Part shown: piece by piece, positions 1 through 8,756 of the stretch | Numbering within the stretch: the stretch's first letter is position 1 | Layout: each line of letters opens with the position of its first letter | From: Streptomyces sp. FH025 | GTDB taxonomy: Bacteria; Actinomycetota; Actinomycetes; Streptomycetales; Streptomycetaceae | Length of the DNA stretch: 37,156 nucleotides | Direction of reading: 5' to 3' | Assembly: GCF_017427025.1 (NCBI RefSeq) | Contig: NZ_JAFLNG010000005.1 | Coordinates: 1-37,156, forward strand | Translations under genes and position numbers: made by a program | Notes under the pieces: model-generated | Databases searched by the model: none | The model's input: only the letters and a program-made list of their open reading frames with translations | Told to the model about the DNA's origin: nothing

Positions 1-17
1 GAGGAGTGGGATCACCG

Positions 18-926
18 ATGGCCAAGGCGTTCGGCTTCGTCGACTACGGCGGACCGGAGACACAGGAGTTCCTCGACCGCCCGCCGCTGGAGGCCGGCCC
101 CGGTCAACTGGCGATCGCGGTCCGGGTCGCCGGGGTGAATCCGGTGGACTGGAAGATCCGCCGGGGCTTCCTCGGCCGGGAGCGCCAACTCCCGGCCGTC
201 ATGGGCCAGGAGGCCTCCGGCGTGGTGCAGCAGGTCGGCCCCGGGGTCAACGGCTTCACCCCGGGCGACGAGGTGTTCGGCCAGACCGCCGCCGGGGCCT
301 TCGCCGAACAGACACTGCTGCGCGCCGAGTTGAGCGCGCTCAAGCCCGAGGGCGTCGGCTTCGACCAGGTCGCCACGCTCTGCGTCTCGGCCGCCACCGC
401 CGACGATGCGCTACGCCAACTCGCCCTCGGCGCCGGTCGGACCCTGCTGATCCTCGGCGTCGCGGGCGGCGTCGGCAGCGTCGCCGCCCAGCTCGCCCGC
501 CGCGGCGGCCTGACCGTGATCGGCACCGCGAGCGACTCCAACAGGGCGTACGTGGAGTCCCTCGGCGCGACCCGGATCCGCTACGGCGACGGCGTCGCCG
601 AACGGATCGCCGCCGCGGCCCCTGACGGCGTGGACGGCGTCCTCGACCTGGTCGGCGGCGACGCCCTGCGTGAGGTGGCCGGCGTGTTCACCGACCGTAC
701 CGAGCTGGTCAGCACCGCCGACCCGGCCACCGCCGCCGAGTTCGGCGGCCAGTACGTCGCCCGCTCGACCACCTCCGAGACCCTGGCCGCTCTGGCGGCC
801 CTGGTCGCCGCCGGCGAGCTGGACCCGCACATCACCCATCGCTACCCGCTCGGCCATGCCGCCGAGGCGCTCGCCGCGGTCGAGTCCGGGCACAGCCACG
901 GCAAGGTGGTCCTCGAAGTCGCCTGA
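18..926 (+). CDS. NADP-dependent MDR-family oxidoreductase (quinone oxidoreductase-like)
   Basis: A 302-residue medium-chain dehydrogenase/reductase of the zinc-free quinone-oxidoreductase type. The N-terminal GroES-like fold carries AGVNPVDWKIRRG and the G-E/A-SGVV stretch (GQEASGVVQQVG). The nucleotide-binding Rossmann motif is GVAGGVGSVAAQLAR near residue 150. The C-terminus ends in the family-typical HGKVVLEV. The cysteine ligands of zinc-binding alcohol dehydrogenases are absent, which fits NAD(P)H-dependent reduction of quinones or enones; the substrate cannot be told. The ATG at 18 is chosen because GAGGAG at 1-6 precedes it at a usable distance; an in-frame GTG at 6 would lie on that ribosome site. 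No operon partner is visible downstream. Confidence 0.9.
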   Translation: MAKAFGFVDYGGPETQEFLDRPPLEAGPGQLAIAVRVAGVNPVDWKIRRGFLGRERQLPAVMGQEASGVVQQVGPGVNGFTPGDEVFGQTAAGAFAEQTLLRAELSALKPEGVGFDQVATLCVSAATADDALRQLALGAGRTLLILGVAGGVGSVAAQLARRGGLTVIGTASDSNRAYVESLGATRIRYGDGVAERIAAAAPDGVDGVLDLVGGDALREVAGVFTDRTELVSTADPATAAEFGGQYVARSTTSETLAALAALVAAGELDPHITHRYPLGHAAEALAAVESGHSHGKVVLEVA

Positions 927-961
927 CCGGAACCCGATCGGCGTCGCCCGAGGCAGACCGG

Positions 962-1042
962 GCGAACCGGACCGGTGAACCGGACTGCTGAGCCAGCCCG
1001 CGTGAACCGGACCGCGTGAACCGGACCGCGTGAACCAGCGCG
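962..1042. repeat. 13-14 bp degenerate tandem array (GTGAACCGGACCGC type)
   Basis: About six head-to-tail units of a 13-14 bp word fill the gap between the oxidoreductase and the VOC pseudogene. The last three units (CGTGAACCGGACCG, the same again, then CGTGAACCAGCGCG) are nearly identical, and the earlier ones are more worn. The array runs straight into the truncated 5' end of the pseudogene. Confidence 0.8.
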
Positions 1043-1481
1043 GTGGCCGCCGACCCGTCCGGCGCGGTCTTCATCCTCTGGCCGGCCCGCGCGTTCCGGG
1101 GCGCGGGGGTGTTCAACGCACCGGGCGCGCTCGGCTGGGTGGAACTGATGACCCGGGACGCGGCCGGTTCGGCCGCCTTCTACTCGGCGGTCTTCGGCTG
1201 GTCCGTCGCCCCCGTCCGAGCGGTACACCCAGTGGGGCCTGGACGGCTAGGACTTCGGCGGCATGCTGGTGATGGACGACCGCTTCCCGCCCCAGGTGCC
1301 ACCGCACTGGCTGCCGTACTTCTCGGTCGCCGACGTCGACAACACCGTCGGCCGGGCGGCCGCCCTGGGCGCCGAGGTGCTGATGCCCGCCACCTCCGTG
1401 ACGGACGGCCCGCGGATCGCCGTGCTGCGTGACGCCCAGGGCGCGCCGTTCGGCGTCCACCTCGCCACTATCGCGGGCTAG
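1043..1481 (+). pseudogene. Decayed VOC (glyoxalase/bleomycin-resistance fold) two-domain protein
   Basis: Remains of a two-domain VOC protein of the CFP30B-like type. From 1043 the reading frame gives the end of domain 1 (ADPSGAVFILWPA) and the start of domain 2 (GALGWVELMTRD, then AAFYSAVFGWSV). Homology then jumps to another frame, where ERYTQWGLDG is followed by an in-frame TAG at 1248-1250 and then by DFGGMLVMDD through to PFGVHLA at 1481. So there are three lesions: a missing first domain, a frameshift between about 1205 and 1220, and a stop codon. The 3' end abuts and slightly overlaps the convergent lnt gene. A sequencing error could explain the frameshift but not all three lesions. 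Confidence 0.82.
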
Positions 1482-3103
1482 CGGAGAGCCCGGCCACCCG
1501 CCGCGAGCGCCATTCGCCGCGAGCTCCATCCGCCGCGAGCGCCACCTCGTCGCGAGCGCCACCCCGCCACCGCCGCGCCCGCCGTGACCAGCAGCGCGCC
1601 CGTCGGCACCACGTCGCCGATGCGGTCGTACCAGGTCAGCGTCCCGGGCGCGGTGAGCGGCAGTCGTACGGTCAGGGTGCCGGTCCCGTCGGTGCCGAGT
1701 CGGGCGAGCTCGCGGCCCTGCGCGTCGAAGGCCGCCGACACCCCGGTCAGCGAGGCCTGGACGGCCGGACGCCCGGTCTCGGCGGCCCGGATCGCCGCCA
1801 GCGAGACGTGCTGCTCGGGCGCCCAGGTGTGCTGGAAGGTCGAGGTCGAGGACTGGTACACCAGCACCCGGGCGCCGTCCCGCGCCGCGGTGCGGGACAT
1901 GTCGGGGAAGGCCGACTCGAAGCAGATCAGCGCGCCGACCGGTAGCGGCCCGCCAGCCCGGTCGGTGGCCGGCAGGAGGTGGAAGGCGGTGCCGGAGGCC
2001 CGGTTCTCGCCCGCCGCGCGGCTGACCCCGGCGATCCAGCCGAGCGCCGGCCGCAGCGGGATGTACTCGCCGAACGGCACCAGCCGGATCTTGCGGTAGC
2101 GCTCCACCACGCCCTCCGGGGACACCAGCACCGCGTCCTTGGAGATCCGCCCGTCCGCCTTGCGCGCGTCCTCCCCGGCCATCACCTCGGCGCCGGTGGC
2201 CGCGGCGAGGCGGCGCAGCTCGTCCAGGGCGGCCGGATCGCGGTCCAGATCGGCCGCGGTGCTGCTCTCGCCCCACACCACCAGGTCCACCGGCTGCCCG
2301 ACCAGGGCGGAGGTGGCCCGGGCGCTCGCCTCGAACCTGGCCTGCGGGTCGTCGACGACGCCGGGTTGGACCAGCGCCACGGTGGCGGCCCCGGCCCCCG
2401 TCGGCGCCGGGCGCAGCGCGAACAGCAGCGGACCGGCGGCCAGCACCAGTACGGCGGTCAGCGCCGCCACCGCCCGGGGCCGCCGGTGCACGGCGGTCAG
2501 CGCGATCAGCACCCCGGTGTTCACCGCCGCCACCGCCGCGCTGACCAGCCAGATCCCGCCGGCCGAGGCCAGCCCGAGGATCGCCGGGTGCTGCCACTGG
2601 GTGGCGCCGAGCAGTGCCCACGGCCCGCCGAGCGCGTGCCAGGAGCGCGCGTACTCGGTGGTCACCCACACCGCCGGCACGACCAGCAGCGCGAGCAGCG
2701 CCCGCCGGGTGGTCGGCGACGGGTGGAGCAGCCGGTGTACCGCGTACCCGAGACCGGTCTGGAGTGCGCCGAACAGCACCGCGAGCACCGGCAGGCCCGG
2801 CCCGATGGACGGCACCAGCCAGTACATCGCGGTCAGGATGAACCCGGCCCCGAACCACCAGCCGCGCAGCGCCGCCTCCCGGCCCGAGGGCGCCCGCTGC
2901 ATCAGCAGCAGTCCGGGGACCAGCCCGACCCACGCCAGCCACGCCTGCCCGGGCGCCGGGAACGCCAGCACCGGCAGCGCCCCGGCCGCCAGCGCCCCGA
3001 ACCGCGCCCGGTACCGATGCGGCCGGCGCGGCGGGTGCGGCTCCCGGGCCGCATCGGCAGGCGTGCTCAGGTCGGGGCCGGCGGTGGCGATGCGACGCGA
3101 CAT
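1478..3103 (-). CDS. lnt: Apolipoprotein N-acyltransferase (Lnt)
   Basis: A 541-residue membrane enzyme that transfers a third acyl chain to the N-terminal cysteine of lipoproteins. The first ~220 residues hold about six hydrophobic helices (for example GALPVLAFPAPGQAWLAWVG). The rest is a nitrilase-like amidohydrolase domain with its Glu-Lys-Cys triad in VVWGESS (near 278), YRKIRLVPFGEYIP (near 336) and ICFES (near 393). The GRPAVQASLTGVSAAFD stretch is typical of the family. The start is ATG at 3101-3103, with only a weak GGGG upstream. The extreme C-terminus (RSRRGGARGGWSSRRMALAAGG) is encoded by a 16-17 bp tandem repeat and looks like an added tail. Streptomycetes often carry two Lnt copies; I cannot say which this is. 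Confidence 0.9.
   Translation of the reverse strand: MSRRIATAGPDLSTPADAAREPHPPRRPHRYRARFGALAAGALPVLAFPAPGQAWLAWVGLVPGLLLMQRAPSGREAALRGWWFGAGFILTAMYWLVPSIGPGLPVLAVLFGALQTGLGYAVHRLLHPSPTTRRALLALLVVPAVWVTTEYARSWHALGGPWALLGATQWQHPAILGLASAGGIWLVSAAVAAVNTGVLIALTAVHRRPRAVAALTAVLVLAAGPLLFALRPAPTGAGAATVALVQPGVVDDPQARFEASARATSALVGQPVDLVVWGESSTAADLDRDPAALDELRRLAAATGAEVMAGEDARKADGRISKDAVLVSPEGVVERYRKIRLVPFGEYIPLRPALGWIAGVSRAAGENRASGTAFHLLPATDRAGGPLPVGALICFESAFPDMSRTAARDGARVLVYQSSTSTFQHTWAPEQHVSLAAIRAAETGRPAVQASLTGVSAAFDAQGRELARLGTDGTGTLTVRLPLTAPGTLTWYDRIGDVVPTGALLVTAGAAVAGWRSRRGGARGGWSSRRMALAAGGRALR
1498..1563. repeat. 16-17 bp tandem repeat inside the 3' end of lnt
   Basis: Four units of CGCCGCGAGCGCCAT type (plus-strand reading) encode the arginine- and alanine-rich tail of Lnt after the catalytic domain. 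Unit edges drift by one base, so the repeat is not kept in codon phase. Confidence 0.75.
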
Positions 3104-3234
3104 GCCCCGTATTGTCCGCTCGGCCGGCCGTACACCACCAGCCTTCCCGCCACCCGAATGGATGACGGGAACGCCACGTTTAGAACACGCGCCCGTAGAA
3201 CACGTGCTCGTCTACCTGCTCACTGGGAAGGGTC

Positions 3235-6200
3235 TCAGCCCTCGTCGCCCTCCAGGTCGCCCTCGGTCTCCAGGAACGCGGCCTGCAACTGCTCGATCAG
3301 CTCCGGGTCCGGCTGCTCCCACAGCCCGCGGCTCGCCGCCTCCAGCAGGCGCTCGCTGATCCCGTGCAGCGCCCACGGGTTGGCGCCGGCCAGGAACTCC
3401 CGGTTGACCGGGTCGAGCACGTACTCCTGGGTCAGCTTCTCGTACATCCAGTCCGCGACCACGCCCGTCGTGGCGTCGTAGCCGAACAGGTAGTCGACGG
3501 TCGCCGCCATCTCGAAGGCGCCCTTGTAGCCGTGGCGGCGCATCGCCTCGATCCAGCGCGGGTTGACCACCCGGGCGCGGAAGACGCGGGCGGCCTCCTC
3601 GGTCAGCGTGCGGGTGCGGACCGTCTCCGGGCGGGTCGAGTCGCCGATGTAGGCGGTCGGCGCCTTGCCGGTGAGGGCGCGGACGGTCGCCACCATGCCG
3701 CCGTGGTACTGGAAGTAGTCGTCCGAGTCGGCGATGTCGTGCTCGCGGGTGTCGGTGTTCTTCGCGGCGACGGTGATCCGCTTGTACGCGGTCTCCATCT
3801 CCTCGCGCGCCGGGCGGCCGTCCAGCCCGCGGCCGTACGCGTAGCCGCCCCAGACGGTGTACACCTCGGCGAGGTCGGCGTCGGTGCGCCAGTCCCGGCT
3901 GTCGATCAGCTGGAGCAGGCCCGCCCCGTAGGTGCCCGGGCGGGACCCGAACACGCGGACGGTGGCCTTGCGCTCGTCGCCGTGCACCGCGAGGTCGGCC
4001 TGCACGTGGGCCCGGACGAAGTTCGCCTCGGGAGACTCCTCCTGGGCGGCGGCCAGGCGCACCGCGTCGTCCAGCAGGGCGACCACGTGCGGGAAGGCGT
4101 CCCGGAAGAAGCCGGAGATGCGCAGCGTGACGTCGATGCGCGGGCGGCCCAGCTCGTCGAGCGTGATCGGCTCCAGGCCGGTGACCCGGCGCGAGGCGTC
4201 GTCCCAGACCGGGCGGACGCCGAGCAGCGCGAAGGCCTCGGCGATGTCGTCACCGGCGGTGCGCATCGCGCTGGTTCCCCAGAGCGAGAGCCCGACCGAG
4301 GGCGGGAAGGCGCCGTCGTTGTCGGCCCGGTAGCGGTCGACCAGCGAGGCGGCGAGTGCCTGGCCGGTCTCCCAGGCGAGCTTGCTGGGGACGGCCTTCG
4401 GGTCGACGGAGTAGAAGTTGCGGCCGGTCGGCAGCACGTTGACCAGCCCGCGCAGCGGGGAGCCGGAAGGCCCGGCCGGGACGAACCCGCCGCGCAGCGC
4501 GTGCAGCACGGCGTCCAGCTCGTCGGTGGTGGCGGACAGGCGCGGAACCACCTGGGTGGCGGCGAAGGTCAGGACGTCGCCGACGGCCTGCCGGACGGCC
4601 TCCGGCAGTTCGGCGGTGACCTTCTCCACCGCCTCGGGCGCCCAGTCCTCGGCCTCCATGGCCTCGACCAGGGCGCGGGCCCGCGCCTCGGCCGCGTCGG
4701 TGGCGCCGAGGGTGAGGGCGGCCTCGTCCAGCCCGAGCGCCTCGCGCAGGCCGGGCAGCGCGCTGACGCCGCCCCAGATCTGCCGGGCGCGCAGGATGGC
4801 GAGCACGATGTTGACCCGGTCGGTGCCGGCCGGGGCCTGGCCGAGGACGTGCAGTCCGTCGCGGATCTGGGCGTCCTTGACCTCGCAGAGCCAGCCGTCG
4901 ACGTGCAGCAGGAAGTCGTCGAAGCCGTCGTCCTCGGGGCGCTCGTCCAGGCCGAGGTCGTGGTCCAGCTTGGCGGCCTGGATCAGGGTCCAGATCTGGG
5001 CGCGGATCGCGGGCAGCTTGGCCGGGTCCATCGCGGCGATGTTGGAGTGCTCGTCCAGCAGCTGCTCCAGGCGGGCGATGTCGCCGTAGGAGTCGGCGCG
5101 GGCCATCGGCGGGACGAGGTGGTCGACGAGCGTGGCGTGCGCGCGGCGCTTGGCCTGGGTGCCCTCGCCCGGGTCGTTGACCAGGAAGGGGTAGATCAGC
5201 GGCAGGTCGCCGAGGACGGCGTCCGGGCCGCACTCGGCGGACAGAGCGGCGGTCTTGCCGGGCAGCCACTCCAGGTTGCCGTGCTTGCCGAGGTGGATGA
5301 CGGCGTGGGCGCCGAAGCCTCCGTCCTCCTGCGCGGCCTCGATCCAGCGGTAGGCGGCCAGGTAGTGGTGGCTGGGCGGCAGGTCGGGGTCGTGGTAGAT
5401 GGCGACCGGGTTCTCGCCGAAGCCGCGCGGCGGCTGGATGAGCACCAGCAGGTTCCCGGAGCGGATCGCGGCCAGCACGATGTCGCCGTCCGGGTTCTGC
5501 GAACGGTCGACGTAGAGCTCGCCGGGGGCCGGGCCCCAGTGCTCCTCGACCTGCTCGCGCAGCGCCTGCGGGAGCTTGGCGTACCAGCGGCGGTACTCGG
5601 CGGCGGGGATGCGGACGGGGTTGCGGGCCAGCTGCTCCTCGGTGAGCCAGTCCTGGTCGTAGCCGCCGGCCGCGATCAGGGCGTGGATCAGCGCGTCGCC
5701 CTCGTGGCCCTGCTGCCCCTCGTCGTCCGTACCGGCGGGGGAGTCGCCCGTGTTGAAGCCGGGCAGGTCGGCGCCGAGGTCCATGCCCTCCTCGCGCAGC
5801 CGCTCCAGCAGGCGCATCGCGCTGGCCGGGGTGTCCAGGCCGACGGCGTTGCCGACCCGGGCGTGCTTGGTCGGGTAGGCGGACAGGACGAGGGCGAGGC
5901 GGCGCTCGGCGGCCGGGACGTGCCGCAGCCGGGCGTGCCGGACGGCGGTGCCGGCCACGCGGGCGGCGCGCTCCGGGTCGGCGGCGTAGACGGTCAGGCC
6001 GTCCTCGTCCAGCTCCTTGAAGGAGAACGGGACGGTGATCAGGCGGCCGTCGAACTCCGGCACCGCGATCTGGGTGGCGGTGTCCAGCGGGGACAGGCCG
6101 TCGTCGCTGCCCTCCCACTGGGCGCGCGACCAGGTGAGGCAGAGCGCCTGCAGGATCGGCCGGTCGAGGGCGGCCAGCGCGCCCGCGTCCCAGGCCTCCT

Positions 6201-6903
6201 CGTCCCCGCCGGCCTGGGCGTCGGCCGGGCGGGTGCCGCCGGCGGCGAGCACGGTGGTGACGATCGCGTCGGCCTTGCCGAGCGCGGCCAGCAGTTCGGG
6301 CTCGGCTCCGCGCAGCGAGGCGCAGTAGTAGGCCCTCGCCTGCGCGCCCTGGTCCTCGATGGCCCGGCAGAGGGTCTCCACGAAGGCGGTGTTGCCGCTC
6401 ATGTGGTGGGCCCGGTAGTAGAGCACGGCGACGGTCGGGCCGTCCGTGCTGCGGCCATCGAGGCTGGGGGCTTCGCGCTCCAGCGGCCCCCAGGCCGGGG
6501 CGGAGGCGGGCGGGGCGAAGCCGTGGCCGGTCAGCAGCACGGTGTCGGAGAGGAAGGCGCCCAGCTCGGCCAGGTTGGCCGCGCCACCGTGGGCGAGGTA
6601 GGCGTGCGCCTCGGCGGCGATGCCGGCCGGGACGGTGGACAGCTCCATCAGCTGGGCGTCGGGGGCCTGCTCACCGGTCAGCACGACCACCGGGCGGGGG
6701 CCGGCCAGCAGCGCGTCCAGGCCCTCCTGCCAGGCGCGGCGCCCGCCGAGCAGCCGGACCACGACCAGCTCGGTGCCCTCCAGCAGTGCGGGCAGGTCCT
6801 CGGGGGTCAGGCGGGCCGGGTTGCCGAGCCGGTACGGGACCGGGCCCGTGGCGGCGCGGGCACTGAGCAGGTCGGTGTCGGACGTCGACAGCAGCAGGAT
6901 CAT
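3235..6903 (-). CDS. cobN: Cobaltochelatase large subunit CobN
   Basis: A 1222-residue CobN/magnesium-chelatase-H family protein. It inserts cobalt into hydrogenobyrinic acid a,c-diamide in the aerobic B12 route, together with AAA+ partners that are not in this window. Family motifs include AVIHLGKHGNLEWLPGK, GEGTQAKRRAHATLVDHLVPP and the C-terminal GANPWALHGISERLLEA. The length is normal for CobN. The start is ATG at 6901-6903: GGGAGGG lies six bases upstream, and MILLLSTSDTDLL is the usual N-terminus; the frame stays open further upstream without CobN-like sequence. The start overlaps the stop of a 44-codon leader ORF (ATGA), so translation is probably coupled. A cobalamin riboswitch lies upstream. 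The plus strand opposite is also open for about 1200 codons, a GC-bias shadow. Confidence 0.96.
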   Translation of the reverse strand: MILLLSTSDTDLLSARAATGPVPYRLGNPARLTPEDLPALLEGTELVVVRLLGGRRAWQEGLDALLAGPRPVVVLTGEQAPDAQLMELSTVPAGIAAEAHAYLAHGGAANLAELGAFLSDTVLLTGHGFAPPASAPAWGPLEREAPSLDGRSTDGPTVAVLYYRAHHMSGNTAFVETLCRAIEDQGAQARAYYCASLRGAEPELLAALGKADAIVTTVLAAGGTRPADAQAGGDEEAWDAGALAALDRPILQALCLTWSRAQWEGSDDGLSPLDTATQIAVPEFDGRLITVPFSFKELDEDGLTVYAADPERAARVAGTAVRHARLRHVPAAERRLALVLSAYPTKHARVGNAVGLDTPASAMRLLERLREEGMDLGADLPGFNTGDSPAGTDDEGQQGHEGDALIHALIAAGGYDQDWLTEEQLARNPVRIPAAEYRRWYAKLPQALREQVEEHWGPAPGELYVDRSQNPDGDIVLAAIRSGNLLVLIQPPRGFGENPVAIYHDPDLPPSHHYLAAYRWIEAAQEDGGFGAHAVIHLGKHGNLEWLPGKTAALSAECGPDAVLGDLPLIYPFLVNDPGEGTQAKRRAHATLVDHLVPPMARADSYGDIARLEQLLDEHSNIAAMDPAKLPAIRAQIWTLIQAAKLDHDLGLDERPEDDGFDDFLLHVDGWLCEVKDAQIRDGLHVLGQAPAGTDRVNIVLAILRARQIWGGVSALPGLREALGLDEAALTLGATDAAEARARALVEAMEAEDWAPEAVEKVTAELPEAVRQAVGDVLTFAATQVVPRLSATTDELDAVLHALRGGFVPAGPSGSPLRGLVNVLPTGRNFYSVDPKAVPSKLAWETGQALAASLVDRYRADNDGAFPPSVGLSLWGTSAMRTAGDDIAEAFALLGVRPVWDDASRRVTGLEPITLDELGRPRIDVTLRISGFFRDAFPHVVALLDDAVRLAAAQEESPEANFVRAHVQADLAVHGDERKATVRVFGSRPGTYGAGLLQLIDSRDWRTDADLAEVYTVWGGYAYGRGLDGRPAREEMETAYKRITVAAKNTDTREHDIADSDDYFQYHGGMVATVRALTGKAPTAYIGDSTRPETVRTRTLTEEAARVFRARVVNPRWIEAMRRHGYKGAFEMAATVDYLFGYDATTGVVADWMYEKLTQEYVLDPVNREFLAGANPWALHGISERLLEAASRGLWEQPDPELIEQLQAAFLETEGDLEGDEG

Positions 6904-7034
6904 GCGAAGGCCCTCCCGGCCTCGTCGGTGGCCAGGGTGGCCGCGGTGATGGCCGGGTCGGCCGCGAAGGTGGCCTGATCGGCCTCGATGATGGCCGGGG
7001 ACACGGGCGCGGGCATGCGACAGCGCTGGTGCAT
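6900..7034 (-). CDS. 44-aa leader ORF between the B12 riboswitch and cobN
   Basis: A short ORF starting MHQRCRMPAPVSPAIIE and ending DEAGRAFA. It has a strong ribosome site (GAGGAAGG, five bases before the ATG at 7032-7034). Its TGA overlaps the cobN ATG as ATGA, so ribosomes finishing it are placed on the cobN start. No transmembrane segment and no recognised domain are seen; it is alanine-rich. It could be a real small protein, or a leader whose translation carries the riboswitch signal to cobN. An internal ATG (MPAPVSP) at 7014-7016 is an alternative start. It is not CbtB-like, since it lacks the histidine-rich tail. Confidence 0.6.
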   Translation of the reverse strand: MHQRCRMPAPVSPAIIEADQATFAADPAITAATLATDEAGRAFA

Positions 7035-7044
7035 TTCTGCCTTC

Positions 7045-7215
7045 CTCGGGGTCCGCGCCCCGGGCCGGTGGAGGACGGCGGGAGTTCCTGGCTCCCGCGG
7101 CCGACCGGCTTCCCGGTGAACCGCGGTCACAGTGGCGGGACCGCACCGGGCTTGCACCGGTTTCCTCCCCTGCGCCGTCGCTGGCGTCGGGCGGTCCGCT
7201 GGAACCGCCCGCCAG
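7045..7215 (-). promoter_or_regulatory. Cobalamin (B12) riboswitch controlling cobN
   Basis: Read on the minus strand, the conserved core appears in order. First come a GGTTCC-bearing hairpin (GGGCGGTTCC/GGACCGCCC) and GGGAGGAAACCGGTGCAAG with CCCGGTGCGG. Then follow GTCCCGCCACTGTGACCGCGG and the B12 box GAGCCAGGAACTC at about 7080-7096 within GCGGGAGCCAGGAACTCCCGC. It ends just before the ribosome site of the leader ORF. Adenosylcobalamin binding is expected to lower cobN expression, by sequestering that ribosome site or by termination. Confidence 0.93.
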
Positions 7216-7216
7216 C

Positions 7217-7222
7217 ATCGTA
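7217..7222 (-). promoter_or_regulatory. Candidate -10 element of the riboswitch-cobN transcript
   Basis: TACGAT on the minus strand, placed so that transcription would begin close to 7210, right at the 5' edge of the riboswitch. No clear -35 hexamer is visible at 16-18 bp. The same TACGAT lies directly before the riboswitch of glyA. Confidence 0.45.
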
Positions 7223-7436
7223 CGGGGTGTGGCTGACCTGGGGGAGAGCGAGCTTTGCCACGTCCGGGTGCGGGGGCGGTGCGACGGCCGGTGCAATGGC
7301 GGTTGCGATGGCGGCACGGCGCCGGCACCGCGACGGCGCGGCCGCGGCGTACGGGCGGGAGCGCGGGCCGGGATGCGCGCCGGATGTGACGCAGCGGACG
7401 GGGGCAACCGATCGGATCATCTGTATGCTCGCCGCC
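7223..7436. other. Divergent control region between cobN and cobG
   Basis: This gap holds the start of the minus-strand riboswitch transcript on its left and the cobG promoter on its right. A GATGGCGG/GCAATGGCGGTT-type degenerate repeat lies around 7280-7320. Near cobG, TATGCT at 7424-7429 fits a -10 element and would start the mRNA at or next to the cobG ATG. No second B12 riboswitch is seen for the plus strand. Confidence 0.5.
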
Positions 7437-8756
7437 ATGCCACCGACACCCGACGCCACCGCGCCGGGCGCCGCCGTGCCCGACCGGGGGCGTGCGGACG
7501 CCTGCCCCGGGGCGCTTCGCCTGCACCCCGCCGACGACGGGGCCCTCGCCCGGATCCGCCTGCCCGGCGGACTGCTGACGACCCGTCAGGCCATGGCGCT
7601 GGTCGAGGCCGCCGAGGCCCTGGGTGACGGGGAGTTGGAGACCACCTCACGCGGCAACGTCCAACTCCGCGGCCTGGCGTCGGACTGCGGAGCCGAACTC
7701 GCCGACCGGCTGCGCGCCGTCGGCCTGCTGCCCTCGGAGACCCACGAGCGGGTGCGCAACATCGTCGCCTCGCCGCTCGCGGGGCTCGACGGTCCGGCGG
7801 GCGCCGATGTCCACGCCTGGGTGCGGGAGCTGGACGCGCGGTTGTGCGCGAGTGACTGGGCGACCGGACTCTCCGGCAAGTTCCTGTTCGCGCTGGACGA
7901 CGGGCGGGGCGACGTCGCCGCGCTCGACGCCGATGTGACATTGATCGCAGCTTCGAGCGGCCCGGCGCTGCTGCGCCTCGGGCGCTCCCCGCTCGCGCAC
8001 CCGGTCGAGGCCGGGCGGGAGCTGACGGCCGTACTGGACGCGGCTCGCGGCTTCCTGGACGCGCTGCGGACGCACGGACGCAAGGCCTGGCACCTGCGCG
8101 AGGTGCCCGACCTGCTGCCGGCCGGCTCGGTGCCGCTGCCCGCCCCCGTCGGCGAGGCGTCCCCCGTCGGCGCGCTGCCCGGCGGGCTCTCGGTGGGCAT
8201 GCGCTTCGGCCGGGCGAGTGCCGGGCAGTGGAGGACGCTGGTCGCCGCCTCGGCCGGTGAGCTGCGGTTGACCCCCTGGCGCGGCGCGGTACTGCCCGGC
8301 GCCGGCGCCGACCGGCTGCCCGCGCTCGCGGCGGCCGGGTTCCGTACCGAGCCGGGCTCGGCCTGGGAACGGGCCACCGCCTGCACCGGACTGCCGGGCT
8401 GCGCCAAGTCGCTGGCCGACGTACGGACGGACGCGGCCCGGGCGCTGGACGCCCGGGCGGTGGCCGGGGAGTTCGCCGGGCTGCCCGTCCACTGGTCGGG
8501 CTGCGAGCGGCGCTGCGGCCATCCGGCCGGGCGGTGGGTGGACGTGCTCGCGACGGGGAGCGGCTACCGGGTGACGGTGCGTGGGCCGGCGGCGGCCGCG
8601 GGCTCGCCGGCAGGCTCGTCCGTAGGCTCGTCTGCGGACGCGCAGAGCGGTGACGTGAACAGCGTGGACGTGAACAGTGTGGACGTGCAGAGCGTTGACG
8701 TGAGGAACGAGGAGATGGCCGAGGCGGTCGCCGAGGCCAGGAGGACCACGAAGTGA
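7437..8756 (+). CDS. cobG: Precorrin-3B synthase CobG
   Basis: A 439-residue member of the sulfite/nitrite reductase-like family that hydroxylates precorrin-3A in the oxygen-dependent B12 route. It has the ferredoxin-like half domain ([17 protein letters not shown]) and the 4Fe-4S/siroheme cysteines in [10 protein letters not shown] and [14 protein letters not shown] at 7437 is preferred: no ribosome site is present, but a -10-like TATGCT ends seven bases earlier, suggesting a leaderless mRNA; ATG at 7425 is the alternative. After the catalytic core the C-terminus is extended by low-complexity sequence, including four copies of a five-residue repeat (NSVDV type). Its TGA overlaps the GTG of cobH (GTGA). 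Confidence 0.92.
   Translation: MPPTPDATAPGAAVPDRGRADACPGALRLHPADDGALARIRLPGGLLTTRQAMALVEAAEALGDGELETTSRGNVQLRGLASDCGAELADRLRAVGLLPSETHERVRNIVASPLAGLDGPAGADVHAWVRELDARLCASDWATGLSGKFLFALDDGRGDVAALDADVTLIAASSGPALLRLGRSPLAHPVEAGRELTAVLDAARGFLDALRTHGRKAWHLREVPDLLPAGSVPLPAPVGEASPVGALPGGLSVGMRFGRASAGQWRTLVAASAGELRLTPWRGAVLPGAGADRLPALAAAGFRTEPGSAWERATACTGLPGCAKSLADVRTDAARALDARAVAGEFAGLPVHWSGCERRCGHPAGRWVDVLATGSGYRVTVRGPAAAAGSPAGSSVGSSADAQSGDVNSVDVNSVDVQSVDVRNEEMAEAVAEARRTTK
8643..8702 (+). repeat. In-frame 15 bp tandem repeat in the cobG 3' end
   Basis: Four 15 bp units (8643-8657, 8658-8672, 8673-8687, 8688-8702) encode [15 protein letters not shown] and QSVDV. Unlike most other arrays in the window this one keeps codon phase, so copy changes would only alter the length of the CobG tail. 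Confidence 0.85.

Noticed and set aside
3104-3234. Direct repeat GTAGAACACG and a CACGTG core in the cobN-lnt gap
   Set aside because: Only two short copies, with no hairpin or promoter logic; probably chance or another worn tandem repeat.
3364-6978. 1204-codon open frame on the plus strand opposite cobN
   Set aside because: It is antisense to a well-supported CobN and its translation is low-complexity (Gly/Val/Arg/Ala/Asp) without any domain. Long antisense frames are expected where third positions are almost all G or C.
6904-7407. 168-residue upstream extension of CobN
   Set aside because: The frame is open but runs through the leader ORF and the riboswitch, has no CobN homology, and the ATG at 6903 has a proper ribosome site.
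7029-7436. Upstream extension of CobG from 7029
   Set aside because: It would translate the antisense of the B12 riboswitch. The homologous part begins after 7437.
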